From the NCBI GenBank assembly GCA_024278055.1, contig JAJRTY010000040.1, positions 1 to 32,242 on the forward strand: a stretch of 32,242 nt of DNA. The letters are read 5' to 3'. Positions within the stretch are counted from its first letter, which is position 1. Each line of letters begins with the position of its first letter. A program made the translations under genes and the position numbers. The notes beneath the pieces are model-generated. The model saw only the letters and a list, made by a program, of their open reading frames with translations. It did not search any database and was not told the origin of the DNA. This DNA is from Alphaproteobacteria bacterium. Its GTDB lineage: Bacteria > Pseudomonadota > Alphaproteobacteria > Rhizobiales > JAJFHR01. Of this stretch, positions 1 through 7,490 are shown one piece after another.

Positions 1-53
1 ACCAGACGCTCTCGACCTTTCGGCGTTAATCGTGCATTCTTGTGTATGTTCAT
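1..53 (-). CDS. IS481-family transposase, N-terminal fragment (runs off window)
   Basis: Reading the minus strand from an ATG at 51-53 gives MNIHKNARLTPKGRERLV, the very conserved N-terminus of IS481-family DDE transposases, which leads into their helix-turn-helix DNA-binding region. A strong ribosome binding site (AAAGGAGGGA) lies at 59-68, a few bases upstream of the ATG. Only 17-18 codons are inside the window; the catalytic domain lies to the left. The insertion sequence's right end should fall somewhere between 54 and about 120, but no terminal inverted repeat can be proven from one end. The identification rests on recognising the N-terminal motif. Confidence 0.7.
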   Translation of the reverse strand, partial: MNIHKNARLTPKGRERL

Positions 54-120
54 TCGATCCCTCCTTTGATGCTTGAAGTTTGGTAGCTCCAATCATCATA
101 ACAAGGATCAAATGAACAAC

Positions 121-1464
121 CTATTGGAAGATCACATCTAGCTGTTGTCGTTTTGGCGGCAAATCATACACTGTAATATATAGTCCTTTTGATACTAGGC
201 ATTCATCAATTATTTCTTCAACTATTTCCCAATTTCCTCCTGCTGCACCCGTGCCAATTCGTGGCATATGAATAGTAAAATCGTTTTCTAGGGCAAAACG
301 AGCAACCGTTCTTAGACATTTTTCCAAAGAACGATATCGAATTCTGGGAAACTTTGATTTGCCGAAGCCCTCTTGTGCCAGAAGACTGGCAATTACGGTC
401 CCTTCAAACACGGAAGAAAAATGTGTTTGGCCAAGCCTTTCATCCAAAGGCTGATTCACTAACCAAGTTGCGAATTCTTGTTCTGCTTGTGGGAATTTTT
501 GGGCGGTACGGCGCGCAATTCCACCTCCCCATCTGCCTGCTCTGTCATTGACCATCTGACACACTATGTGATTGCCAGTTCCCCTTGGATCTAAAGCGTT
601 ACCGTGAACAAACCGGATCGGGTGTGTATCATCACGCGTGGAATCAAATTTGATTAGTCCAGCGACACGTGGCAAATCACCACCTGGGTAACTAGGAATT
701 CCAACGCATTCAATCAACTGACACTGACCATCAATCCAGTTTTCCTTGGAACGTTCGGTGTAGCCGATGGCTGTGCAATGATGGATAATGCTATTTAATG
801 GAATCTTTCGGCCACTTATAGATATCCTTGGCGCAGTGATGGACGGTGCAAAATAATCTACACGATAATGGCGCTTATGATACTTCTCCGATACTGGAGA
901 GGCACAAAACATAGTTACTGGTTGTTGCGATATTTTGGCTACCCGAATAAGAAATGCTTCAGCTGAGACATCGAATTTGCGACGCTCTACCATCAATTCT
1001 TCGATTGATGGCACGGTCTCAATTGCCGACAAACTTCCAGCAGGCATAACAAATTCTGACGCGGCAAGATTGCAAAGTAGCTCAAGTTGCCAGTCATCGG
1101 AGATTTCTGATGTGCCACCTCGATTGCGAATGCGTTCTGAAGCGTCTGGGAACAACAGATGAGCAATCTCATGTGCAACTGAAAAACGGACACGTTCACG
1201 AACCTGCCTTGGATTGTATTCGATGCAAGCTCCGTCAGGAGAAAAAATAGTCCGAGCATCGGCAATATTCGTGTTTGCTTCAGTAGGGACATCCATCAGT
1301 TTGGCAATGAACACGGGATTGAAAGGTGGTCCAGACCAGCCTGCTTCACGTGCTTGAAACACAACTTCTCGAGCTTTTCGTTCAATTGCATCGATAGGAT
1401 TCGCTGCCCCCGCGAACGATAGAACGGACTTGTTAGTCCAGCGTATGTTGCTCGGGGAATTCAC
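121..1464 (-). CDS. ImmA/IrrE-type metallopeptidase fused to a macro domain
   Basis: Two-domain protein of about 447 residues. The N-terminal half has the zinc metallopeptidase motif VAHEIAHLLFP (HEXXH) of the ImmA/IrrE (DUF955) family, whose known members cleave repressors in mobile elements and stress responses. The C-terminal half looks like a macro domain: VHGNALDPRGTGNH, then MVNDRAGRWGGGIA, and late MPRIGTGAAGG, the layout of ADP-ribose-binding or de-ADP-ribosylating macro proteins. The reading frame is open to an ATG at 1641, but I prefer the GTG at 1462-1464. It has GGAAAG just upstream and gives VNSPSNIRWTNKSVLSFAG, followed by the AGWSGPPF segment typical of this family; the 59 residues before it look non-coding. 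It is cargo of the island, on the strand opposite to its right-hand neighbours. Biochemical function is inferred from domains; the target is unknown. Confidence 0.8.
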   Translation of the reverse strand: MNSPSNIRWTNKSVLSFAGAANPIDAIERKAREVVFQAREAGWSGPPFNPVFIAKLMDVPTEANTNIADARTIFSPDGACIEYNPRQVRERVRFSVAHEIAHLLFPDASERIRNRGGTSEISDDWQLELLCNLAASEFVMPAGSLSAIETVPSIEELMVERRKFDVSAEAFLIRVAKISQQPVTMFCASPVSEKYHKRHYRVDYFAPSITAPRISISGRKIPLNSIIHHCTAIGYTERSKENWIDGQCQLIECVGIPSYPGGDLPRVAGLIKFDSTRDDTHPIRFVHGNALDPRGTGNHIVCQMVNDRAGRWGGGIARRTAQKFPQAEQEFATWLVNQPLDERLGQTHFSSVFEGTVIASLLAQEGFGKSKFPRIRYRSLEKCLRTVARFALENDFTIHMPRIGTGAAGGNWEIVEEIIDECLVSKGLYITVYDLPPKRQQLDVIFQ

Positions 1465-1961
1465 AATCGCACTTTCCAGCTTTATTGATTCGATAAATGA
1501 TCCTAAACCATCTAGGGTGCGAATTGAACAACAACGATTTACTAAAAATATCAAATGGAGATTAGGCGCTGGACGCTCTGACGAATCCAGAGAGCAGGTC
1601 AAGGGCCTTTGCGATGCCCCGAACACTGCGCTGATACCCATCGGAAAAGGGCCGTGCCAGATGGTTTGGGGCGGCCACTCGTTTCAGTTTGCCGCGCGCT
1701 TCCAATTCGGCTAAGGTCTTTTCAGAGTTGGCAAATCCGCCAGCTCCGGGGCGTCGTAACCCCTCACGAAGCGGTTGGCATCAACCGCAATGATGCCTCC
1801 TCAACCTTTATGGTCGGGGAGGCAATGGCGCATGTCCAGGGCCTAACTCCTTCGGGATGATGGCCTAAAGGCTATTGCGGTCGTCTTCGTGCGGCTTACG
1901 AACTCCCCGGCTGCCAGAGGAAAACTCTGGTGGCCGATTTTGTTATTGGGGAGGTAGAATT
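1465..1961. other. Gene-poor 0.5 kb stretch with possible decayed coding
   Basis: No intact gene is supported here. On the minus strand two protein-like pieces lie in different frames: IAVDANRFVRGYDAPEL at roughly 1740-1795, and ANSEKTLAELEARGKLKR followed by about 40 more residues, ending at a TAA at 1562-1564. They could be remnants of one frameshifted small gene, but I cannot name a family. The + strand contains a GCCTCC...GGAGGC inverted repeat near 1794-1822 that overlaps the first piece. Confidence 0.3.
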
Positions 1962-2231
1962 TTGGAAGACTATAATTTCTTTGCAGATTTGCTGAGCACG
2001 TTCCGTTCGCTGAACGACTGGATCAAGGCGCTGATCATCGTTGGCTTGTATGCATCTATCACGGTTTGCATTCTCGGAGTTATCAGACGAAAGCCCAAAA
2101 GGGAAAACAGCAAGCCGGAAACACCAAATGTGAAACTGGCGATAGAGCCGGGAGAAACGAAGACAATTGATGCACTTTTGCAAGAGCCAACAATTGCCAT
2201 GAGAGATATTACCATCCGCCAGCACGATTAG
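1962..2231 (+). CDS. Small single-pass membrane protein, unknown function
   Basis: An 89-residue protein starting at a TTG codon placed 6 bases after GGGGAGGT (1948-1955); the upstream in-frame ATG at 1875 gives an implausible leader. Residues about 16-38 form one transmembrane helix (WIKALIIVGLYASITVCILG) followed by a basic RRKPKR stretch. The helix then leads to a soluble tail rich in charged residues, with IEPGETKTIDALL. Topology is probably N-out/C-in by the positive-inside rule. It is divergent from the ImmA-macro gene and upstream of two more membrane-protein genes on the same strand. I recognise no family. Confidence rests on the good ribosome binding site and the coherent membrane segment. 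Confidence 0.55.
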   Translation: MEDYNFFADLLSTFRSLNDWIKALIIVGLYASITVCILGVIRRKPKRENSKPETPNVKLAIEPGETKTIDALLQEPTIAMRDITIRQHD

Positions 2232-2454
2232 GATTTCATTGCATATTGTCAGTATGCATGGCCCGGTGCAATGATGGATTGATTAAGGTAGCCTTACGCA
2301 ATAGTACAAACCCTAAATGCTGTGCCACATCACGCACCTCTGGTGCTGGGTTTGCCTTGTTTATTATCAGTTCGAAACAACTTGATTGAGAGGGGCATAT
2401 TTTGTACCTATTAGGTTGTAAAATTTAAGTTTGACTTGAATGGGGAGGAACAAG

Positions 2455-2964
2455 GTGGCGAGTCCGATATTTACAAGAATGTTTTTTGCTTCACTTGCTG
2501 GTAGTATTGTTGGAGCAATTATTGCGAGTAGCACACTATTTTGGTCAATTATGGCAATTGATTTAACCCCTCCTCCGGGAAGTGGCCAGCAGAATATCAA
2601 TTTATTTTTTGGATTGTTCGAGTTTGACTATGCTTCTTTAGTAACACTTGTTAATCAAGTGCTTGTCGTCGGTATTGCATTAGGAGTAGCCGGGGCAATT
2701 TCATGGTTTGAATCACGCCTAGATGGCAAACCACTCGGAAAACATGCAGGTTTTTTTGCGGGAACATCGATTGTTGGTTCGTTGATAGCACTTATTTTGT
2801 TTATTGGAATATCGCAGGCAGGAGTTGCACCGGACGTCGTGAACGCCTCATTTGTGAAGTATATTCAAGCGGCTTATATTGTTTTTGCTACGCTGACAAT
2901 TAGCTATTTTGCTTCAATTCTTCAAGTTCGAAGGGTCAAGGATTTGGGTGTATTAAATGGCTGA
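2455..2964 (+). CDS. Four-helix integral membrane protein, unknown function
   Basis: A 169-residue hydrophobic protein with four predicted membrane helices at about residues 10-35, 60-84, 98-120 and 134-156, short loops, and a basic C-terminal QVRRVKD that probably faces the cytoplasm. I chose the GTG at 2455 because GGGAGGA lies 7 bases before it; the ATG at 2440 overlaps that ribosome binding site and has none of its own, and would add only five residues. It overlaps the next gene by 8 bases, so the two are almost certainly translated together. The sequence is clearly more AT-rich than the primase-integrase part, consistent with separately acquired cargo. No known family recognised. Confidence 0.7.
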   Translation: MASPIFTRMFFASLAGSIVGAIIASSTLFWSIMAIDLTPPPGSGQQNINLFFGLFEFDYASLVTLVNQVLVVGIALGVAGAISWFESRLDGKPLGKHAGFFAGTSIVGSLIALILFIGISQAGVAPDVVNASFVKYIQAAYIVFATLTISYFASILQVRRVKDLGVLNG

Positions 2965-3529
2965 TATTGCTCTTATAATTGCGTATTTGTATTTATTTGT
3001 TGTGTTAGTTGCCGTGGCTTATCGTGGGTATGGAATTTCTGCCCGCAGTATTGCCAGACATGTCGCTGAGCGGGCGCTTTCTAGCCTTGGTGGAAAACTC
3101 AAAGTTAAGGATAGTTCAGCAAATATCGAAAATCTAATCGCTGAAATATTTGAAAACAACAACATTGTCGAGGAAGAATTTGGTACATTTGCGGAAATGT
3201 CTTTGGCTTCCTACGTGTTTCAGAAAGATAGAACAGCATTACTTCTTAAGAATGCAAACGACGAAAAAGATATTCAGATTAGAATATTAGGACATCTTCT
3301 TCATCGTTCGCTAAGAGACCGTGCTTATTTGGAAACTTTGGTTGAGAAATTGCAAGTCGACGCACATAGTTCAATTGTTTCTGACTTTTTTGTTAGAGTT
3401 ATCGCTAAGGGAAGGTTGGAGAGGTATGCGCATGAATTTGCCACAGGTCTTTTGGTCGATTTTAGCATTGCACCACAACGCATGAACAAGTTTGTCAATG
3501 CCAAATTGCTGCAAAAACTAACGAAATAA
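2957..3529 (+). CDS. Membrane-anchored protein with helical cytosolic domain, unknown function
   Basis: A 190-residue protein with an N-terminal membrane helix (about residues 4-22, ALIIAYLYLFVVLVAVAY) followed by a soluble, mostly helical domain rich in charged residues. Its start overlaps the end of the four-helix membrane protein by 8 bases, so the pair probably forms one translational unit and perhaps one complex. No catalytic motif is visible. AT-rich like its partner. A membrane-bound sensor plus pore-like partner would fit many phage-defence cassettes, but nothing in the sequence proves that role. Confidence 0.7.
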   Translation: MADIALIIAYLYLFVVLVAVAYRGYGISARSIARHVAERALSSLGGKLKVKDSSANIENLIAEIFENNNIVEEEFGTFAEMSLASYVFQKDRTALLLKNANDEKDIQIRILGHLLHRSLRDRAYLETLVEKLQVDAHSSIVSDFFVRVIAKGRLERYAHEFATGLLVDFSIAPQRMNKFVNAKLLQKLTK

Positions 3530-3604
3530 TTACGACTGGTCAAATACCGTCAAGGATATCAGACAGAAGGCTGAACAATTGGACATCGGGTTTGGAGACT
3601 GCTG

Positions 3605-4090
3605 TTGTCAAAGCTTCAAGAAATGAGTGTATCCAAGCTGTTGCAACTTCACGCCCAAATTGGCGAGGAACTGCGCGCGCGTGTTGTAGTGCGGAGCGCC
3701 AACAATCCAACGGGTGATTTGGCGGAGTGTCTATTTTGCCGTGCATTCGGCTGGAACCAAGCGCCAAATTCTGAACGTGGATTTGATGCCACCGGGCCAG
3801 ATGGTACGCTGTATCAAATCAAGGGCCGCCGTATTCATCAACGCAACACATCACGTCAGCTTTCGGCTATACGTGACCTTAAGAAAAAGCCATTTGATAT
3901 TCTGGCTGGTGTTCTGTTTGACGATGACTATACCATTTTGAAGGCCGCGCTCATTCCCAGAGCAATTGTCGAAAATCAGTCAACGTATGTTGCCCGTACC
4001 AACAGCCACAAGTTTATGCTCCGGGATGGCGTGTGGAATGAACAGTCGGTTATTGATGTCACACAAGAGTTGCGCGCTGTCAATTTGTGA
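3605..4090 (+). CDS. PD-(D/E)XK-like nuclease-fold protein (DUF6998-like)
   Basis: A 161-residue protein with the arrangement expected of a restriction-endonuclease-like fold: GDLAE (Glu41), then FDATGPDG (Asp61), then YQIKGRR (Gln71, Lys73), a D...QxK active-site variant. DUF6998-type proteins share this layout; they are mostly uncharacterised. The TTG at 3605 has GGAG 7 bases upstream; an internal ATG at 3623 is the alternative and would remove only six residues. It follows the two membrane-protein genes on the same strand with a 75-base gap, so it may belong to the same cassette. Nuclease activity is inferred from motifs; the family could also be a modification-dependent or degenerate member. 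Confidence 0.65.
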   Translation: MSKLQEMSVSKLLQLHAQIGEELRARVVVRSANNPTGDLAECLFCRAFGWNQAPNSERGFDATGPDGTLYQIKGRRIHQRNTSRQLSAIRDLKKKPFDILAGVLFDDDYTILKAALIPRAIVENQSTYVARTNSHKFMLRDGVWNEQSVIDVTQELRAVNL

Positions 4091-4166
4091 AAGCCTTTCA
4101 GCCCGCACCCGACCAGCGTGAGGGGCGTAAAGTATCCTCCGCGCGTAGGGTAACAAAAGCGACACG

Positions 4167-4313
4167 ATGCGAGAATTGCTCAAACATGTCGCCGCAAACC
4201 GCATTCCCAAGCCATCTGCATACGCATTACCGAAAAAACGCAATTTTCCAGAAAAATATCCGGCAAAGTTCATTACTCTATCAGTTTGGGAAAAACTGCG
4301 TAAGTTCGGTTAG
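4167..4313 (+). CDS. Possible 48-residue basic protein
   Basis: A short frame beginning MRELLKHVAANRIPKPSAYA and ending WEKLRKFG, rich in Lys, Pro and aromatic residues in a protein-like way. It lies after the nuclease-like gene and stops 18 bases before the 3' end of the opposing primase gene. The ribosome binding site is weak, so this is a suggestion only. No family recognised. Confidence 0.3.
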   Translation: MRELLKHVAANRIPKPSAYALPKKRNFPEKYPAKFITLSVWEKLRKFG

Positions 4314-4330
4314 GCGTAAGGTGAATGGGC

Positions 4331-6916
4331 TCACCAATGCTCTGGGCCGCCAAGCTCTTTTTGGGCGGGCTCCTCATCAGCCATCAGCTTAAACCCAAGC
4401 CCTTGATAATAGCGCTTTGATTTCTTTTCATCCGGGTCCCACATTACATCTGAACGGATGCCACGGTCTTTCAAGCGTCGCGAAAATGTACGCTGTTTCA
4501 GGGGCTGTTCACCATTCTCCATGCACCATTGTTCGTAACTGTTCCAAATGTCTCCAACCGTTGCGCTTTCCGCTGGACCAAGTTTACAAATTGCAGAAAT
4601 AAACTCGCCCAGAATGTCCATATCTTCCCGGTATTGTTGGGTGTAGGCGTCAACTTCATGCGGAGACGCTAATCCACGCCGTTGCCACATCAAACAACCG
4701 CGTACCATCCACGCCAGCACACCCCGCAATTCCTCGCTGACAATACGCTCTTTCAGTTTTGGATCCTGTTCTGATTTTGGGATGGTAACAAGAAATGGAA
4801 TGGCCTTTTGCCGCCGCCAGATAGCATGGTCCTGTCCCCGGATTTCAGGCAGATGGTTTGCTCCAATCCATACTTTGAAGGCAGGATAGAATTCAAAGCT
4901 GTTTTGATGCAAAAAGCGGGCAGTGATTTTGTCGCTACCGGTTAGTTGTTTAATAAGCTTTTCGTCCATGCGCTGGTCTTCGCCGCTTTCAACCGCAGTC
5001 ACAAAACGCGCTCCATGCAGGCGGGCAATGTTCTCTGTTGGTCCACTGGAATTGTAGCTGTACTGCGCTGAAAATGTCTGAGTGTCAGTGGTTCGAGAAT
5101 AGTCGCCCAATGCGGCACGGATGATTTCCAACAATGTGGATTTCCCATTTGCACCGGACCCATGACAGATAAACAGGACCTGCTCCACGGTGCTGCCAGT
5201 CAGTGAGTATCCAATTGCGCGCTGAAGGAATTTGACCAATCGAGCGGCACGGCGTTTTTTGGCTTTTAATTCGGACCTGGGCAGTTCCGATATTTCGCGC
5301 TCCGTAGGCCAACCCATGATGCGTTTCAGGAATGCTTCAAAGCGCGGACATTTTGCATTTGCGTCATATTCAACCTCGGCAAGCTTTGTTATCCGGTCGT
5401 CGCGACTGTGGGGACTAAGTTTTCCAGTGCGAAGGTCAACCGTGCCATTTGCAACATTGAGAACCCAATCGTTAGCGTCAAATTCCTCGGGTGAAATGGC
5501 GACCAGGCTTTGCGCCACTATGTGGGTTGCCCGCAGGCGTTCTTTCGTTTGCGAAGATTTTGACCAACTGAAAATCTGCTGACGAATTTGCTCCATCGCT
5601 TCGCCTGATATTCCCGAGGCTTCTTGTCTAATTTCCATCGGAACGTCCTTGACCAAGTCATCAATACGGCTGCCATTATCCCGCAACCATCGCCTTTCAT
5701 CCCACCAGAACCAGGACTTGCGCTGATAAGCGTAAAGCAGATCAATTCCGTGTAAATCAATCAAACGCTGCGCATTCCCAAGATCAGTAAATTCGCGCGT
5801 AGGTTTCTCTTTTCCTTTTTCTTTTGCCCGCTGAATTTGCCTAGCCGCATACTCCTGCGACCTTGGCTGCGCGAGGCAGTGAGCACTGATGCCATAGTCC
5901 GGGTCAAGCAAGATTGATGCAATAGTGTCATCCTCAACCCCGGCCCTAACCAATTCACAGGCAACGCCAAATACGGCCTCAGACCGGCTGGCATATGCCT
6001 TTGGGTCCTCAGGGTCTCCGCCATGCACAATAACGGATTTTATCCTGTCGGTAACCGATGCAGGCAAATCTTCGACGCTGCCCAAACGTGGGAGGTCACT
6101 AGAAAGGGTGACTTGGGCTTTGTCGCTGTTTTGCGTTTGCTTCCCCGGAGCCCGGGTAAACTGGTCGAGCGAATAGCGCCTTGTCCATTTTGCTTCTACA
6201 ACACAGGCCAGCGCTGGCACGCGCCCCTTCTTGCATTTCTTTTCATCCGGCACATTGATTGTTCCCGGCAGGCGCATGATGCGGTCGACGTTGTGGCAAT
6301 GGTCTCCCTGCAAGTCCAATTCGATTTTTCGGTTGTATGCCTCTAGTTCTTCAATGCGATATTTGTCACCGCTGATCTGTTGTTCCTCGTTTAACAGCCA
6401 GAAGCCCTGATATCCGCCACCGGAGAAGATGATAGCGCTTGGGGGCGGAATATATTCACGCAAAACGCGGAGAGCACGCTCCTGCTCATTTATAAGGTCT
6501 TCGCCTGCTCTTGGGTCAACGTCCACATGCAGGCAGACCATTCCATTGACATCGGTCTTCTTAGCCTTTTTGTTCAGGTCCCGTATCGCCGGGTTCACCA
6601 TGAAATAGATGTTCTCGACGCCTTGGCGGACTTCGATCCATTTTGCAGCGGCATCTCGTGTCTCTGGACCAAAGGTTGCCGTTGTGGCCTTGCGGCGTTC
6701 CGGGTGGATTGATGTCAGCACCCAGCGCTCACATGGCCATTCATTCAAGAATTTAATTGCACCCTTGGTATCAGGCAACAAGCTTTTCTCATCGCCTTCA
6801 TTCACGGTTGCGGCTATCTTTGTAAGGTCAGAACTGTGGTGAATGCAGTCCAATTGTTCAATCGCGGCTCCGGTGCTTTGCTCAGCACTGGCGCCGCTTC
6901 TTTTTTGCTTTTCCAT
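4331..6916 (-). CDS. Mobile-element primase-helicase (AEP primase + D5_N/SF3 helicase)
   Basis: An 861-residue replication protein. The N-terminal part (about residues 60-230) carries archaeo-eukaryotic primase/PrimPol hallmarks: HVDVDPR (Asp132, Asp134), SGGGYQGFW near 165-173, and NVDRIMRLPGTINVP near 209-223. The C-terminal part is a P4-alpha/D5-type superfamily 3 helicase: Walker A HGSGANGKST at 585-594, a Walker B-like ARFVTAVESGE at 636-646, and sensor VWIGANHLP near 682-690. Such proteins start replication of satellites, plasmids and integrated islands. The ATG at 6914-6916 shares a base with the stop of the AlpA-like gene (TGATG), implying coupled translation; a GTG one codon earlier is possible. 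Strong family assignment; origin and partner phage unknown. Confidence 0.92.
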   Translation of the reverse strand: MEKQKRSGASAEQSTGAAIEQLDCIHHSSDLTKIAATVNEGDEKSLLPDTKGAIKFLNEWPCERWVLTSIHPERRKATTATFGPETRDAAAKWIEVRQGVENIYFMVNPAIRDLNKKAKKTDVNGMVCLHVDVDPRAGEDLINEQERALRVLREYIPPPSAIIFSGGGYQGFWLLNEEQQISGDKYRIEELEAYNRKIELDLQGDHCHNVDRIMRLPGTINVPDEKKCKKGRVPALACVVEAKWTRRYSLDQFTRAPGKQTQNSDKAQVTLSSDLPRLGSVEDLPASVTDRIKSVIVHGGDPEDPKAYASRSEAVFGVACELVRAGVEDDTIASILLDPDYGISAHCLAQPRSQEYAARQIQRAKEKGKEKPTREFTDLGNAQRLIDLHGIDLLYAYQRKSWFWWDERRWLRDNGSRIDDLVKDVPMEIRQEASGISGEAMEQIRQQIFSWSKSSQTKERLRATHIVAQSLVAISPEEFDANDWVLNVANGTVDLRTGKLSPHSRDDRITKLAEVEYDANAKCPRFEAFLKRIMGWPTEREISELPRSELKAKKRRAARLVKFLQRAIGYSLTGSTVEQVLFICHGSGANGKSTLLEIIRAALGDYSRTTDTQTFSAQYSYNSSGPTENIARLHGARFVTAVESGEDQRMDEKLIKQLTGSDKITARFLHQNSFEFYPAFKVWIGANHLPEIRGQDHAIWRRQKAIPFLVTIPKSEQDPKLKERIVSEELRGVLAWMVRGCLMWQRRGLASPHEVDAYTQQYREDMDILGEFISAICKLGPAESATVGDIWNSYEQWCMENGEQPLKQRTFSRRLKDRGIRSDVMWDPDEKKSKRYYQGLGFKLMADEEPAQKELGGPEHW

Positions 6917-7182
6917 CACTCAACTGCGCCCCCTGATTCAATCCATGCACGCACATCAGAGATGCGGTAGCGAACGTTTTTACCGACCTTCAAGAAAGGT
7001 GGCCCTATGCGCTGGGAGCGATAGGACTCAAGTGCCTTCTGTGAAAAGCCAGTGAGTTGAGCGACTTGCGCGGCAGTAAGAAATTCAGGCGCAACGGGGG
7101 CATTGCCTGAGTGGATCATATGGGAAATGCGAGCCGCCACGGCTCCCGCAATTTCATCCGCAAATATGCTATTGGCAGTCAT
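6916..7182 (-). CDS. AlpA/excisionase-like helix-turn-helix regulator
   Basis: An 88-residue protein whose C-terminal half is a winged helix-turn-helix of the AlpA/MerR-like type: LTAAQVAQLTGFSQKALESY followed by GPPFLKVGKNVRYRISDVRAW. Such proteins direct excision or activate integrase and replication genes of P4-like elements. The chosen ATG (7180-7182) has GGAGGT 4 bases upstream; an in-frame start at 7206 would add eight residues without better support. Its stop overlaps the primase start, so both are one operon. Confidence 0.85.
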   Translation of the reverse strand: MTANSIFADEIAGAVAARISHMIHSGNAPVAPEFLTAAQVAQLTGFSQKALESYRSQRIGPPFLKVGKNVRYRISDVRAWIESGGAVE

Positions 7183-7456
7183 TTTGACCTCCGACGAAAT
7201 CGGCATTTTTCAGCCGTGGAAATGTTTGATTGTTTCGTCGGTGCGCAGGCCCACTGACCATTGCGTATTAAGGGGCATTTTGTGGTCCCCGCCGGTCTGC
7301 TCGGGACTGCCACCCGGTCTATGGTCAGTTTTGCACTGGCGTTTTACACGCTTCGCAAAGCCATTCGCTCTACAGACGCCAAATCAGTAATTCTGCAATT
7401 TGGAAAAGTAAAGACAAAATTCCCGAAAAAGGCTTGTTGCGTGGAATTAAATTTAT

Positions 7457-7490
7457 CAAGCGGGGACAAGTAGTTACTTATCCCCGCTTG
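7457..7490. repeat. Near-perfect 34-bp inverted repeat across the integrase stop codon
   Basis: CAAGCGGGGA (7457-7466) is mirrored by TCCCCGCTTG (7481-7490), and inside them AAGTA faces TACTT, with one mismatch between the two arms and a two-base centre. It covers the last codons and stop of the integrase gene. There is no T-run on either side, so an ordinary intrinsic terminator is not obvious; a recombinase-related site, a processing hairpin or a weak terminator are options. The rest of the 7183-7456 gap between alpA and int holds nothing else I can support. Confidence 0.6.

Noticed and set aside
1464-1641. Long N-terminal extension of the ImmA-macro protein to the ATG at 1641
   Set aside because: The 59 extra residues are unlike the family, and the GTG at 1464 has a ribosome binding site.
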